Source: Pseudomonadota bacterium
GTDB lineage: Bacteria > Pseudomonadota > Gammaproteobacteria > Burkholderiales > Burkholderiaceae_B
DNA length: 5,718 bases
Assembly: GCA_023432075.1 (NCBI GenBank)
Contig: JAEYVD010000104.1
Location: 1-5,718 of the forward strand
Direction: 5' to 3'
Made by a program: the position numbers and the translations under genes
The notes under the pieces: generated by a model
The model's input: the letters and a program-made list of their open reading frames with translations, nothing else
What the model was told of the DNA's origin: nothing
Databases searched by the model: none
Part shown: positions 1 to 5,718 of the stretch, in pieces
Numbering within the stretch: the stretch's first letter is position 1
Layout: every line of letters begins with the position of its first letter

Positions 1-26
1 GACAAGGTGAGGTTGCGGTCAAACAT
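1..26 (-). CDS. glyA: 5' end of a minus-strand gene, probably serine hydroxymethyltransferase (partial)
   Basis: Only the first eight codons and two bases of a ninth are inside the window. They read MFDRNLTL followed by TC (Ser, whatever the third base). The ATG complement is at 24-26. A ribosome binding site, AGGAAA, lies at 35-40 on the minus strand, 8 nt upstream, so this is a believable translation start. The peptide resembles the beginning of betaproteobacterial GlyA proteins, which in Bordetella-type bacteria start with something close to MFNRNLTLDQ. GlyA is a cytoplasmic PLP enzyme that interconverts serine and glycine and feeds one-carbon units to folate. That a gene starts here is well supported. 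The name rests on eight residues recalled from memory, so it is tentative. Confidence 0.5.
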
Positions 27-87
27 GACGGGGGTTTCCTGAGGCGGTAATGGAAAAGAAACGGCAGATAAGAAAACGGCGTCGGGC

Positions 88-120
88 GGGTAAACCCGGA
101 GAATGCTGAGTAGTTTACCC
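88..120. repeat. 8-bp inverted repeat upstream of the probable glyA
   Basis: GGGTAAAC at 88-95 and GTTTACCC at 113-120 are perfect complements separated by 17 bp. The repeat lies 62-94 bp upstream of the start codon at 26, where a promoter or operator for that gene would be expected. The left arm is also part of GGGTAAACCC, itself nearly palindromic. It could be a repressor or activator site, but I do not recognise the motif, and an 8-bp match may be chance. Confidence 0.35.
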
Positions 121-169
121 CGTCGCGGGGGATCATTTGCGCTTAAAAACGCCCGAACCGCGCCAAATT

Positions 170-212
170 CCGGTGCACGGGCACGAAAACCACGGCTTGC
201 CCGTGCGGCCGG
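170..212. repeat. Strong intergenic hairpin (9-bp plus 4-bp stem)
   Basis: GCACGGGCA at 175-183 pairs perfectly with TGCCCGTGC at 198-206 around a 14-nt loop. CCGG at 170-173 and CCGG at 209-212 extend the stem across a small 1x2 internal loop. No U-tract follows directly on either strand, so this is not a typical intrinsic terminator. It lies between the terminator at 306-331 and the minus-strand start at 26. It could be a leader structure if the promoter is upstream of it, a protein-binding dyad, or part of an undescribed small RNA. Confidence 0.5.
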
Positions 213-305
213 AAAAAGCCCTCATGACGACTTGAGAAAGTTTCATGCAAGGGTGTTCACGCCACGGCCAGCGGCATGCCCACGGGCGGGCCACCCCGGC
301 GCAAT

Positions 306-331
306 AAAAAAGGGCCGCGCTAGGCGGCCCT
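306..331 (-). terminator. Intrinsic terminator after the PEBP gene
   Basis: Read on the minus strand, AGGGCCGC (324-331) and GCGGCCCT (311-318) form an 8-bp GC-rich stem around a 5-nt loop, CTAGC. The last base pair shares its T with a run of six T (306-311). It begins 19 bp past the stop codon of the minus-strand PEBP gene, the usual place for a Rho-independent terminator. Since I see no terminator between tyrS and that gene, it probably ends transcripts from both. Confidence 0.85.
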
Positions 332-350
332 GCGTACATTTGACTGAGCG

Positions 351-1004
351 TCAGGCCGACGTGGCCCCAATTTGCTTGGGCGCGAGCTTCGGATTGAGCG
401 TATAGGTTCCGGTCAGCGACGCCTTGGCCAGCACGTGCTTCTGGATCGCCCGCAGCGCGTCTTCGCCGGTGAACGAGCCTTGCAGATTCAGGCTGGGCAC
501 GTCCAACGCATACAGCGTGAAGATGTAGCGGTGAACGAGGGCATCGTTCCAGGGCGGGCACGGGCCGTCGTAGCCGAAGTACTCGCCGCTCATGTCGTGG
601 TCATTGGCGAACCACGACGAGTAGGAATTGATGCCTTGGCGCGCGTCCATGGGCGCCAGCGGGCCGCCCTTGCCGCGCGGCGTGATGCCGTTGGAGAACG
701 CGCCTTCGTCGATCTCGCGCAGGGCGGCCGGAAGATCCACCAGCACCCAATGGAAGAAATCCACGCGGGCGAGGTCGGCGGGCACTTCGCGGCCTTCCTG
801 GTTGACGTCGTCTGGGCGCGAGGGCACATCCGGATCATGGCAGATCAGTGCAAACGACTGCGTGCCCGCGGGGACGTCGTCCCAGGAAAACTGCGGGTTG
901 AAGTTATCTGCCAGCGCGACGTGCGATTGCGCATCGATCTTGCCAAACGCGTAGCGCTCGGGAATCGACTCGTGATCGGAAAATGACAAACTCGAAAGTT
1001 CCAT
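351..1004 (-). CDS. YbhB/YbcL family phosphatidylethanolamine-binding-like protein (PEBP/RKIP superfamily)
   Basis: This is a predicted 217-aa protein with no signal peptide or membrane segment. The PEBP signatures are visible in order: HDPDVPSRP at about residues 56-64 (the conserved DPDxP pocket), FFHWVLVDLP at 83-92, GYDGPCPPWND at 144-154 and HRYIFTLYALD at 158-168. PEBP proteins share a small-anion-binding pocket. Bacterial YbhB/YbcL members have no settled biochemical role, so none is assigned. The protein is longer than E. coli YbhB (about 160 aa), partly because of an insertion near residues 62-82. The start at 1004 is chosen over an in-frame upstream ATG at 1028 because AGGAG (complement at 1011-1015) lies 6 nt before it. 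The gene follows tyrS by 71 bp on the same strand with no terminator between, so co-transcription is likely. Confidence 0.9.
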   Translation of the reverse strand: MELSSLSFSDHESIPERYAFGKIDAQSHVALADNFNPQFSWDDVPAGTQSFALICHDPDVPSRPDDVNQEGREVPADLARVDFFHWVLVDLPAALREIDEGAFSNGITPRGKGGPLAPMDARQGINSYSSWFANDHDMSGEYFGYDGPCPPWNDALVHRYIFTLYALDVPSLNLQGSFTGEDALRAIQKHVLAKASLTGTYTLNPKLAPKQIGATSA

Positions 1005-1075
1005 GTCGTGCTCCTGTAAATGCCGCAAAGGCGCTCTGCCCCTGTCTGTACCCTCAGCGTATCAAAACTTCGCAA

Positions 1076-2305
1076 TTACGGGTTCAAGTTAACACGGGCA
1101 AACTTTCGCTTGCCCACCTGAACGACGTAAGTCCCAGCCGGCAATTGCAACGATTTGTCTTCCACGCGATCGCCGTTGACCCGCACCCCGCCCTGCTCAA
1201 CGTTGCGCTGCGCTTCCGAGCCGGAGGCCACCAGGCCAGCTTCGCGCAGCAGCTTCAGAATGCCCACCGGCGCGCCGCCGATGTTCACCTCGGGCATGTC
1301 GTCCGGAATGGCGCCGTCGCGGAAACGCGCCTCGAACGAGGCCAGCGCATCGTCGGCGGCCTTGGCGGAATGGAAGCGCGTAATGATTTCCTGCGCCAGC
1401 ATGACCTTGGCATCACGCGGATTGCGTCCGCCATCGATCTCCTGCTTGAGCGCCGCGATCTCCTCCAGCGAGCGGAAGGACAGCAGCTCGAAGTAGCGCC
1501 ACATCAGCGTGTCGGAGATCGACATCAGCTTGCCGAACATCGAATCGGGCGACTCCGAAATGCCGATGTAGTTGCCCTTGGACTTGGACATCTTCTCTAC
1601 GCCGTCCGTCCCGACCAGCAACGGCATCGTCAGGATGCACTGCGGCTCCTGTCCATACTCTTTTTGCAGTTCGCGCCCGACCAGCAGGTTGAACTTCTGA
1701 TCGGTGCCCCCCAGCTCCAGATCTGACTTCAGCGCGACCGAGTCATAGCCCTGCATCAGCGGATACAGGAATTCATGCACCGAGATCGGAATGCCGCCCT
1801 TGAAGCGCTTGGTGAAGTCTTCGCGCTCCATCATGCGCGCCACCGTATAACGCGACGCAAGCTGGATCATGCCGCGCGCGCCGAGCGGATCGCACCATTC
1901 CGAGTTGTAGCGGATCTCGGTGCGGGCCGGATCCAACACCAGGCTGGCCTGCGCGTAATAGGTCTTGGCGTTGGCCTCGATCTGTTCGCGCGTAAGCGGC
2001 GGGCGCGTGCTGTTGCGGCCGCTGGGATCGCCAATAGTGGAGGTGAAGTCGCCGATCAGGAAGATGACGTTGTGCCCCAGGTCCTGGAGCTGGCGCATCT
2101 TGTTCAGCACCACCGTGTGGCCCAGGTGGATGTCCGGTGCGGTCGGATCCAGGCCAAGCTTGATGCGCAGCGGCACGCCGGTGGCGCGGCTCTTGGCCAG
2201 CTTGCGGGCGAATTCGGCTTCGACCAGCAGCTCATCGCAGCCGCGCTTGGCTATACGCAGATCGGCTTCGACTTCAGGGGTGATGGGGGATTCGGTGGGT
2301 GACAT
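1076..2305 (-). CDS. tyrS: Tyrosine--tRNA ligase (class I, KMSKS/TyrZ-like type)
   Basis: TyrRS activates tyrosine with ATP and attaches it to tRNA-Tyr in the cytoplasm. From the ATG at 2305 the product is 409 aa, a normal length. The class I HIGH motif reads HLGH at residues 60-63, after [10 protein letters not shown]. The tyrosine/tRNA pocket segment [11 protein letters not shown] is at about 197-207, and the second signature is a full KMSKS at 238-242. That groups it with TyrZ-like enzymes rather than E. coli TyrS, which has KFGKT. An S4-like RNA-binding domain covers about 345-405 ([18 protein letters not shown]). Start choice is uncertain. The frame extends upstream to a TTG at 2338 (420 aa), but homologues, as I recall them, begin near [12 protein letters not shown]. 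Neither start has a Shine-Dalgarno sequence: a run of seven C on the mRNA sits just before the ATG. The gene is divergent from the M23 peptidase gene. Confidence 0.96.
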   Translation of the reverse strand: MSPTESPITPEVEADLRIAKRGCDELLVEAEFARKLAKSRATGVPLRIKLGLDPTAPDIHLGHTVVLNKMRQLQDLGHNVIFLIGDFTSTIGDPSGRNSTRPPLTREQIEANAKTYYAQASLVLDPARTEIRYNSEWCDPLGARGMIQLASRYTVARMMEREDFTKRFKGGIPISVHEFLYPLMQGYDSVALKSDLELGGTDQKFNLLVGRELQKEYGQEPQCILTMPLLVGTDGVEKMSKSKGNYIGISESPDSMFGKLMSISDTLMWRYFELLSFRSLEEIAALKQEIDGGRNPRDAKVMLAQEIITRFHSAKAADDALASFEARFRDGAIPDDMPEVNIGGAPVGILKLLREAGLVASGSEAQRNVEQGGVRVNGDRVEDKSLQLPAGTYVVQVGKRKFARVNLNP

Positions 2306-2563
2306 GACAGGGGGGGCCAATGCGGCTTCAGCCGACAAAAAGGTGTAAAAAGTGACGAAAACTATCGTAAATTCTAGCCGAATCAGCTAGGATACCGGCC
2401 TAATCATACGCAACTGCCATATGTACGCAGTTGCGTTCGCTCTACCATCCCTTGTTCACAAGATGCGCCCCCGCGCCAGCCCTTGCCCCGGAAACGGTGC
2501 GCGCGAGGGCCGTTCGTGTACCGCACCCTGCGAGTTCAAGCCACCTGAGAGGGTATTTTCACG
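2306..2563. promoter_or_regulatory. Divergent intergenic region between tyrS and the M23 peptidase gene
   Basis: This 258-bp region must hold the promoters of both neighbours. For tyrS, TAGAAT on the minus strand (2371-2376) is a fair -10 match and would give a leader of about 60 nt, but the base sequence 17 bp upstream is a poor -35. The tyrS leader would be pyrimidine-rich (several T runs at about 2336-2365). For the peptidase gene no convincing -35/-10 pair is visible. Two dyads lie in the middle: CTAGC/GCTAG at 2374-2390 and the 10-bp repeat at 2408-2436, centred about 40 bp apart. From 2440 to 2546 I see no gene or structure of note. Confidence 0.5.
2408..2436. repeat. Perfect 10-bp inverted repeat, operator-like
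   Basis: ACGCAACTGC at 2408-2417 and GCAGTTGCGT at 2427-2436 are exact reverse complements separated by the 9 bp CATATGTAC. A 29-bp dyad of this kind in a divergent promoter region suits a dimeric DNA-binding protein. There is no adjoining U-tract on either strand, which argues against a terminator. I do not recognise the half-site as a known regulon motif, so the regulator is unknown. Confidence 0.55.
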
Positions 2564-3973
2564 ATGAATCGTGGCCTCCACGAACTGGCGAGTGGCCTCA
2601 AGCGCAAAGTCGCTGCCGTATTTGCGCCCGTTGAGCCCAAGCCCCATCGCTCGGGACTTTTCCGCCGCACGCTTCTCGTCACCGCAATTGGTCTGTTCGC
2701 AGGCGCCGCCGCTCTCGGCATGGTGCAGCAACCCGACCGCACCGAACTCCCCCCCTCGCGCGTCATCCAGAGCATTCTGCCCCTGACCGCCGAGCAAGTC
2801 GAAATCAGCACACCCAGCGCCGCGCCCTACATCAGCGAAACCCGGATCCGTCCGGGCGACACGCTGTCTGCGGTGTTGCAGCGCCTGGAACTCGACGCCC
2901 CCAATCTCCAGTCGTTCCTGACCCACGACGCCAGCGCCCGCAGCATCTACAAGCTGTACCCGGGCCGGTCGGTGCAAGCCGCCACGGACGAAGCGGGCAA
3001 TCTGGTGTGGCTGCGCTACATCCACACGCCCGGCAACGAGACCGACGGCCAGGTCGTGACGCGCATGCTGCACGTCGCCCCGTCCGGCGACGGCTACAAG
3101 GCCGAGGAAGTCACCGAAAGCACGGAACGCCAGACCCGCGTCGCGGTCGGCACCATCAAGTCCTCGCTCTTTGGCGCCACGGACTCGGCGGGCATTCCCG
3201 ACTCGGTCACCATGCAGATGGCCGACATCCTCAGCGCCAAGATCGACTTCCTGCGCGACCTGCGCCAGGGCGATCAATTCCGCGTGGTCTACGAAGTGCG
3301 TTCGCACGACGGCCGCTACGCCGGCGCCGGCCGCGTGCTGGCCCTGGAATTCATCAACGGCGGCAAGACCTACAACGCCGTCTGGTTCAGCCCCGACGAA
3401 AAGACCGGTTCCTACTACGACTTCGACGGCACCAGCCTGCGCGGCGCGTTTCTGCGCACCGCCCTGAAGTTCAGCCGCATCAGCTCGACCTTCGGCATGC
3501 GCATGCACCCCATCCACAAGACCTGGACGGGACACAAGGGCGTCGACTACGCCGCGCCGTCGGGCACGCCGATCCACTCCACCGCGGACGGCACGGTTGA
3601 ATTCTCGGGCTGGCAGAACGGCTACGGCAACGTGGTCATCGTCAAGCACCACGGCAAGTACTCGACCCTGTACGCGCACCAAAGCCGCATCGCCGAAGGC
3701 GTCACCAAGGGCTCGAAGGTGTCGCAGGGCCAACTGCTGGGCTATGTCGGTTCCACCGGCTGGGCTACCGGCCCTCACCTGCACTACGAGTTCCGCGTCG
3801 ACAATCAGCCCATCGACCCGCTGTCGGTGGACCTGCCCGTGGCCCGCGCCCTTGAACCCGCGGAAGTGCGCGCGTTCAACCAGGCGGTTGACCCTTACAA
3901 GCAGCAGATCCAATTGCTGACGCAGTTCCAGCAGACGCTGCCCGATGCGCTGACCAACGTGGCCAGCCGCTAA
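2564..3973 (+). CDS. Membrane-anchored M23 family peptidoglycan metalloendopeptidase (MepM/YebA-like)
   Basis: This is a 469-aa protein. M23 enzymes cut peptide cross-links in peptidoglycan; MepM-type members are D,D-endopeptidases needed for wall growth. A short basic N-terminus is followed by one hydrophobic segment at about residues 36-54 ([18 protein letters not shown]), so it is probably anchored in the inner membrane facing the periplasm. Residues about 90-150 ([14 protein letters not shown]) match the LysM/OapA-like domain found before the catalytic part in this family. The M23 domain spans about 305-420: FGMRMHP ends at 316, HKGVD gives H324 and D328, LYAH gives H372, and HLH gives H405 and H407. 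By comparison with LytM, H324, D328 and H407 should bind zinc, with H372 and H405 catalytic; all are present, so it looks active. The ATG at 2564 has GAGAGGG at 2547-2553, 10 nt upstream. anmK follows after 85 bp with a terminator between. Probable orthologue of P. aeruginosa PA0667, judged by order and domain layout. Confidence 0.95.
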   Translation: MNRGLHELASGLKRKVAAVFAPVEPKPHRSGLFRRTLLVTAIGLFAGAAALGMVQQPDRTELPPSRVIQSILPLTAEQVEISTPSAAPYISETRIRPGDTLSAVLQRLELDAPNLQSFLTHDASARSIYKLYPGRSVQAATDEAGNLVWLRYIHTPGNETDGQVVTRMLHVAPSGDGYKAEEVTESTERQTRVAVGTIKSSLFGATDSAGIPDSVTMQMADILSAKIDFLRDLRQGDQFRVVYEVRSHDGRYAGAGRVLALEFINGGKTYNAVWFSPDEKTGSYYDFDGTSLRGAFLRTALKFSRISSTFGMRMHPIHKTWTGHKGVDYAAPSGTPIHSTADGTVEFSGWQNGYGNVVIVKHHGKYSTLYAHQSRIAEGVTKGSKVSQGQLLGYVGSTGWATGPHLHYEFRVDNQPIDPLSVDLPVARALEPAEVRAFNQAVDPYKQQIQLLTQFQQTLPDALTNVASR

Positions 3974-4011
3974 GGCAGGTCCGCAAAAACAGGCCCGCGC
4001 GCAGCGGGTGC

Positions 4012-4044
4012 GGCGGCGGGGCGTCAAGCCCCAGCCGCCTTTTT
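4012..4044 (+). terminator. Intrinsic terminator between the M23 peptidase gene and anmK
   Basis: GGCGGCGGGGC (4012-4022) pairs with GCCCC (4028-4032) and GCCGCC (4034-4039), leaving one bulged A at 4033 and a 5-nt loop GTCAA. TTTTT follows at 4040-4044, then C and TTT. This is an 11-bp, almost all-GC stem with a U-tract, starting 38 bp after the peptidase stop codon. The anmK Shine-Dalgarno GGAGG begins only 5 nt after the T-run, at 4049. A weaker hairpin (CCCGC 3994-3998, GCGGG 4004-4008) lies just upstream. It may end the peptidase transcript fully or act as a partial terminator that sets anmK expression. Confidence 0.8.
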
Positions 4045-4058
4045 CTTTGGAGGCGCCC

Positions 4059-5192
4059 GTGAATGCCACCCAGCCCTTGCAGCAGGACCGCCGCACGCTC
4101 TACATAGGCCTGATGTCCGGCACCAGCGTTGACGGCGTCGACGGTGTGCTGACCCGCCTTGAAGACGGCCAGGCGCCGCAGGTGCTGGCCAACGCCAGCC
4201 TCCCCATGCCCGAGAATCTGCGCCGCGAACTACTGGCGCTGAACGAATCGGGCGGCGACGAGCTCGCCCGCGCGGCACTCGCGGCCAATGCGTTGGCGCG
4301 GGTCTATGCCCAAGCCGTGTCGACCCTGCTAGCAGATGCCGGCGTGGCCGCCAGCGACGTCAGCGCCATCGGCGCGCACGGCCAGACCGTGCGTCACCGT
4401 CCGGACCTTGGGTACACCCTGCAACTGAACGCCCCCGCCCTGCTGGCGGAACTGACCGGCATTGCCGTCGTGGCCGACTTCCGTTCGCGCGACGTCGCTG
4501 CTGGCGGCCAGGGCGCACCGCTGGTTCCGCCGTTTCACGCCGCCATCTTCGGCGCCGACCATGGCCGCGCCGTGCTGAACCTGGGTGGCATCGCCAACGT
4601 GACGCTGCTGGTGCCCGGACAGGCGGCACGCGGCTTTGACACTGGCCCGGCCAACGTGCTGCTGGATGGGTGGTGCCAACGGCATCTGGGCCGCCCTTAC
4701 GACGCCGGGGGCCGCTGGGCGGCCTCGGGACAGGTGCTGGCGCCCTTGCTTGAGCAACTGATCGGCAGCGAGCCGTGGTTCGGCCTGCCGCCGCCCAAGT
4801 CCACGGGCCGCGATCTTTTCAACATGCAATGGCTCGACGCCCGCCTGGCGGAATTCGACGGCGCCGCGCCCGCGCCGGAAGATGTTCAGGCCACGCTGCA
4901 GCGGCTGACGGCCAGAACCGTGGCGGACGCCATCGACCGGGCGGCTGCGGGTACGCAAGAAGTCTTTGTCTGCGGCGGCGGCGCCCACAATACCGGCCTG
5001 ATGCAGGAACTGGCGTATTGCCTGCAACGGCCCGTCCGCGCGACCGACGCCCTTGGCGTGCCTGCGCAACAGGTGGAGGCCCTGGCGTTCGCCTGGTTGG
5101 CGCACGCGTTCATGACGGGCAAGCCGGCCGGCCTGCCCAGCGTGACAGGCGCGCGCGGCGCAAGAATTCTTGGGGCGCTGTATCCGGCCTGA
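4059..5192 (+). CDS. anmK: Anhydro-N-acetylmuramic acid kinase
   Basis: AnmK uses ATP and water to open the 1,6-anhydro ring of anhMurNAc and phosphorylate it, giving MurNAc-6-phosphate in cytoplasmic peptidoglycan recycling. The 377-aa product has normal length and the family signatures in order: [13 protein letters not shown] at residues 16-28 (ATP-binding loop), HGQTVRH at 107-113, [21 protein letters not shown] at 140-160, LNLGGIAN at 173-180, [12 protein letters not shown] at 192-203, GGGAHN at 306-311 and [11 protein letters not shown] near the end. D194 in FDTGP lines up with the catalytic aspartate known in this family. The GTG at 4059 is chosen over an in-frame GTG at 4008 because GGAGG (4049-4053) lies 5 nt upstream and the extra 17 codons would be encoded by the terminator hairpin. 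It follows the M23 endopeptidase gene, matching a shared wall-turnover theme. A bidirectional terminator follows. Confidence 0.96.
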   Translation: MNATQPLQQDRRTLYIGLMSGTSVDGVDGVLTRLEDGQAPQVLANASLPMPENLRRELLALNESGGDELARAALAANALARVYAQAVSTLLADAGVAASDVSAIGAHGQTVRHRPDLGYTLQLNAPALLAELTGIAVVADFRSRDVAAGGQGAPLVPPFHAAIFGADHGRAVLNLGGIANVTLLVPGQAARGFDTGPANVLLDGWCQRHLGRPYDAGGRWAASGQVLAPLLEQLIGSEPWFGLPPPKSTGRDLFNMQWLDARLAEFDGAAPAPEDVQATLQRLTARTVADAIDRAAAGTQEVFVCGGGAHNTGLMQELAYCLQRPVRATDALGVPAQQVEALAFAWLAHAFMTGKPAGLPSVTGARGARILGALYPA

Positions 5193-5217
5193 GCGCGATC
5201 CATCACGCGCCCATGCA

Positions 5218-5247
5218 AAAAGCCCTTCGGCAAACCGAAGGGCTTTT
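5218..5247. terminator. Bidirectional intrinsic terminator between convergent anmK and erpA
   Basis: AAAAGCCCTTCGG (5218-5230) and CCGAAGGGCTTTT (5235-5247) form a perfect 13-bp stem around the tetraloop CAAA. The A-run on one side and T-run on the other give a U-tract in both directions. It lies 25 bp past the anmK stop (plus) and 19 bp past the erpA stop (minus), so one element can end both transcripts. Confidence 0.93.
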
Positions 5248-5266
5248 GTCTTTCCTGCCTGGGCGA

Positions 5267-5638
5267 TTACACCGAGAACGAGGAGCCGCAGCCGCAGGTG
5301 GTGCTGGCGTTGGGATTGCGGATGACGAACTGCGCGCCTTCCAGGTCTTCCTTGTAGTCGATTTCGGCGCCGACCAGATACTGGAAGCTCATCGGATCGA
5401 CAAGCAGCTGCACGCCATCCTTGTCCAGCACGGTGTCGTCTTCGTTGACGACTTCGTCAAACGTGAAACCGTACTGGAAGCCGGAACAGCCGCCGCCCTG
5501 CACGAATACGCGCAGCTTCAATTCGGGGTTGCCTTCTTCGGCCAACAGGTCTTTCACTTTGGCGGCAGCCGAGTCGGTGAACACCAGGGGTACAGGCGGG
5601 GGGGCCTGAAGGTCGACGGTTTCGGTCACTGCATTCAT
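5267..5638 (-). CDS. erpA: Iron-sulfur cluster insertion protein ErpA (A-type carrier, HesB/IscA family)
   Basis: ErpA takes Fe-S clusters from the scaffold machinery and hands them to target apoproteins in the cytoplasm. The 123-aa product has the three conserved cysteines of A-type carriers: C51 in [11 protein letters not shown], and C115 and C117 in the C-terminal [11 protein letters not shown]. An extra N-terminal stretch (about 18 residues, rich in Pro and Ala) precedes the fold, which starts at about [15 protein letters not shown]. The ErpA name, rather than IscA or SufA, rests on the acidic [27 protein letters not shown] segment and on location beside anmK; no isc or suf genes are visible. 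The ATG at 5638 has AGGAG (complement at 5645-5649) 6 nt upstream. The upstream gene is outside the window. Confidence 0.95.
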   Translation of the reverse strand: MNAVTETVDLQAPPPVPLVFTDSAAAKVKDLLAEEGNPELKLRVFVQGGGCSGFQYGFTFDEVVNEDDTVLDKDGVQLLVDPMSFQYLVGAEIDYKEDLEGAQFVIRNPNASTTCGCGSSFSV

Positions 5639-5718
5639 GGTTCACTCCTGGCCGGTACGGCCAAAATTCAGTGAGCGGCGTCGCCGCTCGTATGGTGTCA
5701 CTATAGCGCAGGGCTTGA
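5639..5718 (-). promoter_or_regulatory. erpA leader with two hairpins and a possible -10 box
   Basis: On the minus strand, TATAGT (5700-5705) matches five of six -10 positions; a -35 at normal spacing would fall beyond the right edge and cannot be checked. Downstream are two short perfect hairpins. GAGCGGC (5683-5689) and GCCGCTC (5673-5679) form a 7-bp stem with a 3-nt loop. TGGCCG (5658-5663) and CGGCCA (5649-5654) form a 6-bp stem with a 3-nt loop. The second stem includes the first base of the AGGAG ribosome binding site. No IscR-type site is recognisable. Confidence 0.45.

Larger units (their letters stand above)
27..305. other. Gene-free intergenic region upstream of the probable glyA
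   Basis: This stretch has no convincing gene. It contains a plus-strand reading frame starting at 103 and a minus-strand frame at 133-561, but neither has a good ribosome binding site or a recognisable protein, and the second runs into the neighbouring gene. The region must carry the promoter of the minus-strand gene starting at 26. I could not pick a clear -35/-10 pair; TCTTAT on the minus strand at about 68-73 is the best weak -10. It also holds two inverted repeats, listed separately, and a short direct repeat AAACGGC at 59-65 and 74-80. Confidence 0.6.

Noticed and set aside
103..405. A 100-codon plus-strand frame in the left intergenic region
   Set aside because: It has no Shine-Dalgarno sequence, an Arg/Ala-rich composition with no motif, and it runs through the hairpin at 170-212, through the terminator and into the antisense of the PEBP gene.
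372..986. A 204-codon plus-strand frame opposite the PEBP gene
   Set aside because: It is antisense to a gene with clear family motifs and shows no recognisable protein signature or ribosome binding site.
2338..2338. TTG start giving a 420-aa TyrS
   Set aside because: The added 11 residues have no family support that I recall and no ribosome binding site. ATG at 2305 is preferred, though not proven.
4008..4010. Upstream GTG start giving a 394-aa AnmK
   Set aside because: The extension would be encoded by the terminator hairpin, and the GTG at 4059 has a well-placed GGAGG.
2456..4096. A 546-codon open frame on the minus strand opposite the whole M23 peptidase gene
   Set aside because: It is a shadow of the GC-rich codon pattern. 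The translation is low-complexity (Ala, Gly, Arg, Val, His), has no domain, and the opposite strand encodes a complete recognisable enzyme.
4775..5674. A 299-codon plus-strand frame overlapping anmK and opposite erpA
   Set aside because: It runs through the end of anmK, a 13-bp terminator and the whole antisense of erpA, so it cannot be a real gene given the three features it crosses.
1..5718. Possible novel defence, mobile or CRISPR system
   Set aside because: Every substantial gene belongs to a known housekeeping or widely conserved family, and I see no spaced repeats, transposase, integrase, toxin-antitoxin pair or composition break.

Overview
The window looks like ordinary chromosome from a GC-rich betaproteobacterium, most likely Alcaligenaceae (Bordetella/Achromobacter group). 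The reasons are the high GC content, the gene order tyrS / M23 peptidase / anmK / erpA, and a partial N-terminus at the left edge (MFDRNLTL) that resembles GlyA of that group. The assignment comes from memory of family sequences, not from a search.

Layout. Positions 1-26 hold the first codons of a minus-strand gene, probably glyA, which runs off the left edge. A gene-free stretch of about 280 bp follows, with two inverted repeats and an intrinsic terminator at 306-331. The terminator serves the minus-strand pair tyrS (1076-2305) and a YbhB/YbcL-type phosphatidylethanolamine-binding-protein gene (351-1004). A 258-bp divergent intergenic region (2306-2563) contains a perfect 10-bp inverted repeat. 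It separates tyrS from the plus-strand genes: a membrane-anchored M23 metallopeptidase (2564-3973) and anmK (4059-5192). A strong terminator hairpin lies between these two and ends just before the anmK ribosome binding site. A 13-bp bidirectional terminator (5218-5247) separates anmK from the convergent gene erpA (5267-5638, minus). The erpA leader (5639-5718) holds two short hairpins and a possible -10 box.

Function. The M23 peptidase (peptidoglycan endopeptidase) and AnmK (recycling of anhydro-N-acetylmuramic acid) both act on cell-wall turnover. TyrS charges tRNA-Tyr, and ErpA delivers Fe-S clusters. As I recall it, tyrS-M23-anmK-erpA is a conserved neighbourhood also seen in Pseudomonas aeruginosa (PA0668 to PA0665). 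I see no mobile element, CRISPR array, tRNA, rRNA, phage gene or defence system. The points worth a second look are regulatory: the terminator in front of anmK, the operator-like dyad between tyrS and the peptidase gene, the tyrS start without a Shine-Dalgarno sequence, and the structured erpA leader.
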